This document shows, in pieces, positions 26,132 through 33,170 of a stretch of 42,333 bases of DNA. The notes under the pieces were generated by a model that was not told where the DNA came from, ran no database searches, and worked only from the letters and a program-made list of their open reading frames with translations. The position numbers were made by a program, and so were the translations under genes. This DNA is from Candidatus Nealsoniibacteriota bacterium (GTDB lineage Bacteria > Patescibacteriota > Minisyncoccia > Minisyncoccales > RBG-13-42-11): NCBI GenBank assembly GCA_026396115.1, contig JAPLXL010000003.1, positions 1-42,333 of the forward strand, written 5' to 3'. How positions within the stretch are numbered: the stretch's first letter is position 1; the number at the start of each line of letters is the position of its first letter.

Positions 26132-26665
26132 TTATCCTTCCAGAACTTCTATATACGTTCTTTTAGTTCCAAAGTTGAGGGCTTCCCAATAAGAAGGAAA
26201 CCAGATGTCAAAATGATAATCTTCTTTTCTCCAGTGCATCCGGTCCTCAATTACAAAAATTTTATCTCCATAAATCTCAGGAAATCTAACCTTTGTACCA
26301 AAAGAATATTTATTATTAGCTACAATTCCATCTCTTACTTCAGTTCCGGCAGCAGTAATAAAAGGGTTGCCATCAGTTTCCCAGGGCGTGCTGGAGTAAG
26401 CGGTAATAATTACCAGAAGTTTTTTGACGATTTTGAGTTCCGGATTAGATGGATCAGAAGCCGAAATCAAAGTGTTTTCGTTAAAAAGTAGCAATTTTTC
26501 TTGAGCGAAAAGATTTTCCTCCAAAAACAACTCGGCTTCGCTTTTTTTAATAGGCAAAGCCAAAAAAGGCATTCCAACAATTAAAATTATCAGACCGATG
26601 AAGAAAAAGAGGGAAATTTTTGTTTTATTACCCGATAAAGCGGGGAATTTAGAGTTAATATCCAT
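26132..26665 (-). CDS. 3D-domain protein with N-terminal TM
   Basis: ITAYSSTPWETDGNPFITAAGTEVRDGIVANNKYSFGTKVRFPEIYGDKIFVIEDRM. Confidence 0.82.
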   Translation of the reverse strand: MDINSKFPALSGNKTKISLFFFIGLIILIVGMPFLALPIKKSEAELFLEENLFAQEKLLLFNENTLISASDPSNPELKIVKKLLVIITAYSSTPWETDGNPFITAAGTEVRDGIVANNKYSFGTKVRFPEIYGDKIFVIEDRMHWRKEDYHFDIWFPSYWEALNFGTKRTYIEVLEG

Positions 26666-26747
26666 TTTAAAATCCCGTTTTACGGGATTTCATCATAATA
26701 ACCTATTCATGGAAGATGTCAAGCTCCGGACCCCTGCTTAAACAGAG

Positions 26748-26823
26748 ACGAAAGGCGAAAAGAAATTCATCTCTTTGAGTGGCGAAGAGATAAATCTCTT
26801 CTTTGCTCTGTGCTATCGCTTGA
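26748..26823. repeat. Stem-loop repeats flanking the 3' side of tRNA-Gly(GCC)
   Basis: gaagagataaatctcttc + tttgctctgtgctatcgcttgagc; the second module also flanks tRNA-Gly(TCC) at about 9628-9648. Confidence 0.85.
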
Positions 26824-26893
26824 GCGGGTGATGGGAATCGAACCCACGTGCTCTGATTGGCAACCAGATGCACTACCATTGTGCTACACCCGC
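26824..26893 (-). tRNA. tRNA-Gly(GCC)
   Basis: Loop TTGCCAA; GCGGGTG/CACCCGC acceptor; T-loop TTCGATT. Confidence 0.92.
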
Positions 26894-26905
26894 ATTAATT
26901 CTTGT

Positions 26906-26977
26906 GCCGCGGGCCGGACGTGCGCCGGCTACCTCATCTTTTTCAGAGATGCGCTCTACTGCATGAGCTACCGCGGC
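26906..26977 (-). tRNA. tRNA-Phe(GAA) with atypical T- and D-loops
   Basis: GCCGCGG/CCGCGGC acceptor; CATCT CTGAAAA AGATG; T-arm GCCGG CGCACGT CCGGC; D-loop ATGCAGTA. Confidence 0.75.
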
Positions 26978-27017
26978 CCGCTTTTAATTTTAATTAAAAA
27001 TCTTTTTTTCAAATGGG

Positions 27018-27088
27018 TGGGTGCGTCAGGACTTGAACCCGGAAGTATCCCGCTAAAGCGGGAAACTACGCGGTAGACCTACAATCTG
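27018..27088 (-). pseudogene. 5'-truncated tRNA-Tyr-like sequence with repeat-derived variable arm
   Basis: Minus strand CAGATTGTAGGTCTACCGCGTAGTTTCCCGCTTTAGCGGGATACTTCCGGGTTCAAGTCCTGACGCACCCA: GTA anticodon loop, long variable arm and T-arm, no acceptor/D-arm 5' half. Confidence 0.55.
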
Positions 27089-27089
27089 T

Positions 27090-27161
27090 GGACGGTACAG
27101 GATTTGAACCTGTAACCTCCGCGATGTAAACGCGATGCTCTGCCATTGAGCTAACCGTCCA
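27090..27161 (-). tRNA. tRNA-Val(TAC)
   Basis: GGACGGT/ACCGTCC acceptor; loop TTTACAT; T-loop TTCAAAT. Confidence 0.9.
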
Positions 27162-27163
27162 GT

Positions 27164-27246
27164 GCGCGGGAGAGGACTTGAACCTCCACGTCCATAAGGA
27201 CACTAGCACCTCAAGCTAGCCTGGCTACCAATTACAGCACCCGCGC
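27164..27246 (-). tRNA. tRNA-Leu(GAG)
   Basis: CTAGC TTGAGGT GCTAG; long variable arm; GCGCGGG/CCCGCGC acceptor. Confidence 0.9.
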
Positions 27247-27248
27247 CT

Positions 27249-27270
27249 ATAACAATTCCACCACCCGGGC
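27249..27270 (-). pseudogene. About 20-nt 5' fragment of a tRNA-Leu
   Basis: Minus strand GCCCGGGTGGTGGAATTG resembles the 5' end of tRNA-Leu(TAA) at 25980 (GCCCGGGTGTTGGAACTGG). Confidence 0.55.
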
Positions 27271-27273
27271 TTA

Positions 27274-27672
27274 TTATTCTTTCATAATAGCTTCCTCTCT
27301 CTTCAATTTTGTCTTTCTTCCCTTAGCTTTTCTTAAATAATAAAGCTTTGCTCTTCTTGCTTTTCCTCGTTTAATCACTTCAATTTTATCAATAATCGGC
27401 GAGTGAACGGGAAAGATTCTTTCAACTCCAACTCCGGAAATTACTTTTCTGACAGTAATAGTTGAGGTAATTCCTTTGCCGTGTTTTTTGGCTATTACCT
27501 GACCTTCAAAAACATGGATTCTTTCTTTTTCTTCCTGTTCTTTAGAAGATTTGTCTTTTTTCAAAGCTTCTTTTTTCATTTTTTGGTGAATTCTAATCGT
27601 ATCACCCGAACGAATATCGGGCAAACCTTGCTTAAGTTGAGTTTTGGTGAACGTTTCTAATTTTGAAGTCAT
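27274..27672 (-). CDS. rplS: 50S ribosomal protein L19
   Basis: [11 protein letters not shown]...[64 protein letters not shown]. Confidence 0.95.
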   Translation of the reverse strand: MTSKLETFTKTQLKQGLPDIRSGDTIRIHQKMKKEALKKDKSSKEQEEKERIHVFEGQVIAKKHGKGITSTITVRKVISGVGVERIFPVHSPIIDKIEVIKRGKARRAKLYYLRKAKGRKTKLKREEAIMKE

Positions 27673-27706
27673 TTTAGTGAGTGAATTTCGTTAGAAATTT
27701 ACGAAA
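27673..27706 (-). repeat. AT-rich stem-loop repeat abutting the rplS start, same family as 9889-9916
   Basis: Minus strand TTTCGTAAATTTCTAACGAAATTCACTCACTAAA|ATG. Confidence 0.8.
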
Positions 27707-27710
27707 CTTT

Positions 27711-28331
27711 TTAGAGTTTTAGATTCTTTAATATTTTTTTTAAATCATTGGGCAATTCTGATTTAAATTCTTTTTCTCGACCATTTGGCAAATTTATCTT
27801 TAAACGATGAGAGTGTAAAAAATGTCTTTTTAATTCTTTGGGCGCAGGCTGATTTTTGAATCCGTACATTTTATCTCCGGCAATCGGATGGCCGAGATGA
27901 GCAAAATGGGTTCTGATTTGGTGCTTTCGGCCGGTCTTGAGTTCAACCTCAATCAAATCATAATCTTTAAATCTTTGCAATACTTTATATTTAGTAATTG
28001 CCTTTCTTTTTCCTTGAGAACCGGGTTCATGGGCTAGATATACTTTTTGTTTTTTTCTGTCTCCGGTTGAGCGCCCGATTAAAGTTTCAATTACCCCTTC
28101 TTTATTTTTAAGATTGCCGACTATTAAAGCCAAATATTTCTTCTTGACTCTTCTCTCTTTGAATTGCTTTTGGAAAAACTCTAAGGCCTTGCCACTTTTT
28201 GCTATTAAAAGTATTCCTGAAGTATCTTTATCTAATCTGTGAACTCTTTTTTGAAAATCATCGGAGTTTATTCCTGCTGGCTTGTCTATGACCAGCAAAT
28301 TTTCGTCTTCGTAAATAATATTAAACTTCAT
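27711..28331 (-). CDS. RluA/RluD-family 23S rRNA pseudouridine synthase
   Basis: VHRLDKDTSGILLIAKS and GRKHQIRTHFAHLGHPIAGDKMYG. Confidence 0.92.
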   Translation of the reverse strand: MKFNIIYEDENLLVIDKPAGINSDDFQKRVHRLDKDTSGILLIAKSGKALEFFQKQFKERRVKKKYLALIVGNLKNKEGVIETLIGRSTGDRKKQKVYLAHEPGSQGKRKAITKYKVLQRFKDYDLIEVELKTGRKHQIRTHFAHLGHPIAGDKMYGFKNQPAPKELKRHFLHSHRLKINLPNGREKEFKSELPNDLKKILKNLKL

Positions 28332-28333
28332 AT

Positions 28334-28407
28334 GGGCGGTAGAGGACTTGAACCTCTGAACCTCTTCAATGTCAGTGAAGCGCTCTAACCAACTGAGCTA
28401 ACCGCCC
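28334..28407 (-). tRNA. tRNA-Val(GAC)
   Basis: CTTCA CTGACAT TGAAG; GGGCGGT/ACCGCCC acceptor. Confidence 0.92.
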
Positions 28408-28412
28408 CTGGT

Positions 28413-28484
28413 GCGCACGGCAGGACTCGAACCTGCGACCTTGGCCTTATAAGGACCCTGCTACTGCCACTGAGCTACGTGCGC
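28413..28484 (-). tRNA. tRNA-Ile(TAT)
   Basis: Minus strand GCGCACGTAGCTCAGTGGCAGTAGCAGGGTCCTTATAAGGCCAAGG...; anticodon loop CTTATAA. Confidence 0.85.
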
Positions 28485-28490
28485 ATTTGA

Positions 28491-30386
28491 TTATATTACT
28501 TTGATTTTTAATTTCGTTGGTTTTTCTCGTTTTGTTGGCGATTTTGCTTTTGTAATTTTAAGCTTTGATGAAGGCGGTTTTATTAAATTTTCAAATTCTT
28601 CCCTTTCAATGGTTTCTTTCTCAATTAAAGTTTTGGCAATTTTTTCAAGCAATCTTTTTTTCTTCGTCAAAATCTTTCTTGCCTGATTTTCTGCGTCTTT
28701 AATGAATTTTTTCACTTCTTTGTCAATTTGGCTGGCTATCTTTTCAGAATAATTTCTTTGTTCTGAAATTTCTTTTCCCAAGAATGCCAATTCTTCCTTT
28801 TCTCCAAAAGAAATCGGCCCCAAAGAAGACATGCCGTATTCTTTGACCATTTTTCTGGCTAATTGAGAGGCTCTTTCCAGGTCATTTGATGCTCCGGTAG
28901 TTATTTCTCTGAATTTTATTTTCTCGGAGCAGAAACCTGCCAGTAAAGTTGCCATTTCTGAAAGGAATTCCGATTTTGTTTTAATGCTCTTTTCTTCCGT
29001 GGGCATTTTAATCGTATAACCTGCCGCTAATCCTCGGGCAACAATGGATATTTTTCTAATAGGTTCCGTTCCCGGTAGAGAAGCAGAAACCAGAGCATGG
29101 CCGGCTTCGTGATAGGCAGCAATTTCCTTTTCTTTTTTTGACAAAACATGACTTTTTCTTTCCGGTCCCAATAAAACCTTTTCAATTGATTCTAAAAGCT
29201 CTTGTTGAAAAATCTGCTGTTTGTTTCTTCTGGCAGCCAAAATGGCTGCTTCATTAACTGTATTAGCCAAATCTGCTCCGGTAAAACCCGGAGTTCTTTC
29301 AGCCATCTCTCGCAAATTAATATTTAAAGCCAAAGGTTTTCCCCGACAATGAATTTTTAAAATTTCTTCCCTATCATTAATATCAGGTATATCCAAAACC
29401 ACTTTTCGATCAAATCTTCCCGGTCGCAAAAGAGCAGGGTCCAATATATCTCCCCTATTTGTAGCGCTTATAACTATCACATTGGTATCTCTTTCAAAAC
29501 CATCCATTTCCACTAAAATTTGATTTAGGGTCTGTTCTCTTTCGTCGTGGCCACCACCAATTCCCGATCCTCGAACTCGACCAATAGCATCTAACTCATC
29601 AATAAACAAAATAGCCGGAGTTACCTTTTTGGCAGTAGCAAATAAATCTCTTACTCTGCTTGCCCCAACGCCAACGAAAAGTTCAACAAAAGTCGATCCG
29701 GAAGTATGAAAGAAAGGAACATTAGCTTCCCCTGCCACTGCTCTTGCCAATAAGGTTTTGCCAACTCCACTTGGTCCCAAGAGCAGAACTCCTCTGGGAA
29801 TTCTGGCGCCCATCGCTAAGAATTTTTTAGGATTTTTCAAAAAATCTACCACTTCTTTTAATTCTTCTTTGGCTTCTTTCAAGCCGGCCACATCTTTAAA
29901 GGTAATTTTTTCTTTGGAATGGCCTTCGGCTCCAAAAAGCCGAGCTTTGGCTTTTGTAAAATCAAAAGCCTGCATTGCTCCTCCTTTTGCTTGTCGGAAA
30001 ATCATCCAGAAGAAGAACCCAAAAACTAAAAGGGGAAGAATAAATAATATGGGCATTAACCAGGTCCAAACATCTTTTTTTTCTTTTGTTTCAATTTCAA
30101 GTGTTTTTAACTTTTCTTGAGTTACACCGTAATTTATTAAAGATTGGGAAAGAGCGGTTTCTGCCTCTTTTACGGAAAAAGCTTTCGTTTCATCTTGATA
30201 AATTATTTCAAGATCATTGTTCAAAACCGTAATCTTTTTTATTTCACCCTGATTAATTTTTTCAACAACTTGAGTTAAAGACAATTCTTTTTTCTTTTCA
30301 AAAGGATCTGAAAATAAGGTAAAAATACTGGAAATTACCAGAAAAATCAACAGAATAATTATGAAATTTTTCGTCAAATTTTTCAT
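28491..30386 (-). CDS. ftsH: ATP-dependent zinc metalloprotease FtsH
   Basis: GPSGVGKTLLARAVAGEA, SRH region, HEAGHALV. Start set at MKNLTKN; upstream MEARYI is repeat-derived. Confidence 0.95.
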   Translation of the reverse strand: MKNLTKNFIIILLIFLVISSIFTLFSDPFEKKKELSLTQVVEKINQGEIKKITVLNNDLEIIYQDETKAFSVKEAETALSQSLINYGVTQEKLKTLEIETKEKKDVWTWLMPILFILPLLVFGFFFWMIFRQAKGGAMQAFDFTKAKARLFGAEGHSKEKITFKDVAGLKEAKEELKEVVDFLKNPKKFLAMGARIPRGVLLLGPSGVGKTLLARAVAGEANVPFFHTSGSTFVELFVGVGASRVRDLFATAKKVTPAILFIDELDAIGRVRGSGIGGGHDEREQTLNQILVEMDGFERDTNVIVISATNRGDILDPALLRPGRFDRKVVLDIPDINDREEILKIHCRGKPLALNINLREMAERTPGFTGADLANTVNEAAILAARRNKQQIFQQELLESIEKVLLGPERKSHVLSKKEKEIAAYHEAGHALVSASLPGTEPIRKISIVARGLAAGYTIKMPTEEKSIKTKSEFLSEMATLLAGFCSEKIKFREITTGASNDLERASQLARKMVKEYGMSSLGPISFGEKEELAFLGKEISEQRNYSEKIASQIDKEVKKFIKDAENQARKILTKKKRLLEKIAKTLIEKETIEREEFENLIKPPSSKLKITKAKSPTKREKPTKLKIKVI

Positions 30387-30598
30387 TATATACCGAGCTT
30401 CCATTACCGAGTTCCCATTTATGGGAACGAGGTGGAAGAAGAGGGCGAATCCTTCTTCGCCCTATAGAAGCGAATCGAAGAACATTCGTTCTTCTCTACC
30501 CTTCGCTGTGACTCGGGTAGGTGAAAAAGAGGGCGAAGAAAAGTTTTTCTTCTTTCGTCTCGTCTTTGACTCGACGGTCGAAGTCCTCTTCGCCTATT
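30387..30598. repeat. Array of stem-loop repeats upstream of ftsH
   Basis: ttcccatttatgggaa, gaagagggcgaatccttcttcgccc, gaagaacattcgttcttc, cttcgctgtgactcgggtaggtg, gtctcgtctttgactcgac. Confidence 0.9.
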
Positions 30599-30634
30599 TA
30601 AGATTAACAAAAAAATTTTCAAAAATCAAGAATT

Positions 30635-30672
30635 AAAAAACCTTATACATTGAGGAGCAATAAGGTTTTTTG
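30635..30672 (-). terminator. Hairpin terminator downstream of rpsA
   Basis: aaaaaaccttat ... ataaggtttttt. Confidence 0.75.
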
Positions 30673-30685
30673 GGGTAAAAAGACG

Positions 30686-31834
30686 CTAATCAACCAATTT
30701 TAAACTTATTCGGTGTTCAACAGAATTAATGGAAAGGATTTGAAATTTGTATTTTTCGCTTATTTTTAAGGCTTCTTCCATTTTTGTTTTGGTTCCAAAT
30801 TCGGAAATATGGCAAAGTCCTTGAATTTTTGGAGTAATTTGAACAAAGACTCCGTAATGATAAAATTTGGTTACTTTACCTTCAATCACATCTCCTTTTT
30901 TATATTCTTTTTCAATATCTTTCCAGGGATCTTTTTTTAGGGCTTTCAAAGACAGGGAAACTTTATTATCGGAAATAGAAATAATTTTTGCCTTAACTTT
31001 TTCCCCCACTTTTACAACATTAGCCGGATTTTCGATCAGTTGCCAGTCCAATTCGGATATATGTATCAACCCCTCGATAAATTCAGGACAAGTTATTTCT
31101 AATTCTTGCCCTTTATAAGTCTGAGTCGAAGAAGATTCCTTTTTCTCCACCTCAGCTAACGCTTCGGTAGCTGAAGATTCGGCGGGGAACTTCATAAAAG
31201 CTCCAAAGTCGGTGATACCGGTGATTTCTCCTTTAACCACATCACCGACTTTATAATTTTTTAAAATTTCTTTTATTCTCCCATCTTTTTTGGCTTTTTC
31301 TGATAAAATCAATTTTCCTTGTTTTGAATCTAAATCAAGAACTTTAACTTCCATTTCTTTCCCAACAAATTTTTGAAGTTCTCCAATGATTTTAGAAACA
31401 TCCCCCTTTTCTACTCGAGGATAGTGTTCTGGCAGTAATTGGGAAACCGGTAAAAAAGCAGGGATGCCAAAAACTTCTGCTAAAAGACCTCCCTTGTTTG
31501 TCCCCAAAATTCTAACCTTTAGAGTTTCATCCTTGTCTTTTTGCTGTTTCAATTTTTCCCAGGTTAATTCGTCAGAGGCTTGGCTTAAAGAGAGTTCAAT
31601 ATAACCCTCTTCGTTCTCGAGGTCTATAATTTTGGCAAAAAGAGTGCTGCCAATTTTTGAATTCTTTATTTCTTCTCTGGCTTCTTGAAATTCTTTTCCG
31701 TAGATTATGCCTGTTCCCATCGGCCCCAAATCTAAAAAAACCGCAGACCTTGCTTTGCCGATAATTTTTCCTTCTACAATTTCACCAACTCTAAGAGGCT
31801 TTAAGAGATTATTTTTTTCCAGTAAATCTTTCAT
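30686..31834 (-). CDS. rpsA: 30S ribosomal protein S1 (four S1 domains)
   Basis: Repeated S1 motifs: GEIVEGKIIGK, GDVVKGEITGITDFGAFM, EGLIHISELDW, GDVIEGKVTKFYHYGVFVQI. Confidence 0.92.
   Translation of the reverse strand: MKDLLEKNNLLKPLRVGEIVEGKIIGKARSAVFLDLGPMGTGIIYGKEFQEAREEIKNSKIGSTLFAKIIDLENEEGYIELSLSQASDELTWEKLKQQKDKDETLKVRILGTNKGGLLAEVFGIPAFLPVSQLLPEHYPRVEKGDVSKIIGELQKFVGKEMEVKVLDLDSKQGKLILSEKAKKDGRIKEILKNYKVGDVVKGEITGITDFGAFMKFPAESSATEALAEVEKKESSSTQTYKGQELEITCPEFIEGLIHISELDWQLIENPANVVKVGEKVKAKIISISDNKVSLSLKALKKDPWKDIEKEYKKGDVIEGKVTKFYHYGVFVQITPKIQGLCHISEFGTKTKMEEALKISEKYKFQILSINSVEHRISLKLVD
31118..31190 (-). repeat. Degenerate stem-loop repeat in frame inside rpsA
   Basis: Encodes FPAESSATEALAEVEKKESSSTQ between two halves of an S1 domain. 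Confidence 0.7.
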
Positions 31835-31845
31835 ATATCAAGTTT

Positions 31846-31965
31846 TCGCATAGCGAATCGAAAGAGGATTTCATCCTCTTTCTCACCTTCGTTTCCTTTG
31901 GAAACTCGGTAAACGAAGATGGAAAAGAGATTTATCTCTTTGACTTTAATTTACAATGAATATTG
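31846..31965. repeat. Stem-loop repeat cluster upstream of rpsA
   Basis: ttcgcatagcgaa, gaaagaggatttcatcctctttc, gtttcctttggaaac, aaaagagatttatctctttg. Confidence 0.88.
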
Positions 31966-31997
31966 AATTTTTGCAATAGTTGTGATAAAATTAAATA

Positions 31998-32057
31998 TGT
32001 CGATGAAATTACAATTTCATCTCCAAATTCGATTTTAATAAATTAAAATCTCGCTTT
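31998..32057 (+). repeat. AT-rich stem-loop repeats upstream of the MBL-fold gene
   Basis: gatgaaattacaatttcatc and cgattttaataaattaaaatctcg. Confidence 0.8.
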
Positions 32058-32711
32058 ATGACTATTTTTTGGCACGGACAATCTTGTTTTCAAATAATAT
32101 CGAGCCAAGGGAAGAACAATCACGTCAATATTGTTATTGATCCGTATTCTGAAGATATTGGTTTGAAAGTTCCTAAACTTGCGGCAGATATTTTATTAGT
32201 GAGCCATGGTCATCATGACCACAATAATGTCAAAGCGGTCGGAGGCAATCCTTTTTTAGTTTCCGGACCCGGCGAATATGAAATAAAAGAAGTTTTTATT
32301 CAAGGGATTCCCGCCTTTCATGATTCATCCTTGGGAAAAGAAAGAGGCACCAACACCATTTATACTATAGAAACTGAAGAATTAAAGCTTTGCCATCTTG
32401 GAGATCTTGGTCAAAAAGAACTAACCTCAGAACAAATTGATAAAATAGGCCAAGTTGATATTCTAATGATTCCCATAGGTGGAGTTTATACAATTTCAGC
32501 CAAAGAAGCAGTTAAAATAATGTCTCAAATCGAGCCAAACATTATAATTCCCATGCATTATCAGTTGCCAAAATTAAAATTAAAACTTGATGGTCTGGAT
32601 AAATTTTTGAAGACAATGGGAATGAAAAAATTGGATTCCTTGCCAAAATTATTCATAAAAAAGAAAGATATTTTACCGGAGGAAGCGAAAATAATAGTAT
32701 TGCAGCCATAA
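32058..32711 (+). CDS. MBL-fold metal-dependent hydrolase (UlaG-like)
   Basis: LLVSHGHHDHNNVKAV, CHLGDLGQ, IIPMHYQLPK. Confidence 0.85.
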   Translation: MTIFWHGQSCFQIISSQGKNNHVNIVIDPYSEDIGLKVPKLAADILLVSHGHHDHNNVKAVGGNPFLVSGPGEYEIKEVFIQGIPAFHDSSLGKERGTNTIYTIETEELKLCHLGDLGQKELTSEQIDKIGQVDILMIPIGGVYTISAKEAVKIMSQIEPNIIIPMHYQLPKLKLKLDGLDKFLKTMGMKKLDSLPKLFIKKKDILPEEAKIIVLQP

Positions 32712-32777
32712 TTTATTATCTTTTAGCAATGGTTGCCACGTGGTTGCTTAGATTAGCTGAGCAATAGCCCGTTTCAG

Positions 32778-33050
32778 ATGAATATCTTACAAAAAATCCG
32801 GAACCAATCGGAAAAGACTCGAAAAGTAATTTTATGGGTGATAGTGATTATTTTTGGTTTGATTTTATTCTTTTTTTGGATAAAAAACGTTCAAAGTAAA
32901 TTAGAAAGTTTTCAAAAGGAAGAATTTAAAGAAAAATTAAATCTCCCGAAACTGGAAGTGCCAAAAATTGAAATGCCAAAGTTTGAAATGCCAGAGTTTT
33001 CAGAAGAGGAATTAAAGAAGTTAGAGGAGACGATGGGAGAAACAGAATAA
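32778..33050 (+). CDS. Hypothetical single-TM protein with short Pro/Met/Glu repeats
   Basis: TM segment followed by LPKLEVPKIEMPKFEMPEF. Confidence 0.55.
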   Translation: MNILQKIRNQSEKTRKVILWVIVIIFGLILFFFWIKNVQSKLESFQKEEFKEKLNLPKLEVPKIEMPKFEMPEFSEEELKKLEETMGETE

Positions 33051-33054
33051 CCGC

Positions 33055-33165
33055 TTGACGAACCGAGTTTCCGAAGGAAGCGAAGTCGAAGAGATAAATC
33101 TCTTCTTCGCCCTTCGTTGCGACTCGGGTAGGTGAAGAAGAGTACAAAGTACTCTTCGCCTAATA
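33055..33165 (+). repeat. Stem-loop repeat array upstream of gyrA
   Basis: gtttccgaaggaagc, gaagagataaatctcttc, cttcgttgcgactcgggtagg, gaagagtacaaagtactcttc. Confidence 0.9.
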
Positions 33166-33170
33166 AAAAT

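Noticed and set aside
26810-27076. ORF of 88 aa on + strand
   Set aside because: Covers tRNA-Gly, tRNA-Phe and the tRNA-Tyr fragment on the opposite strand; spurious.
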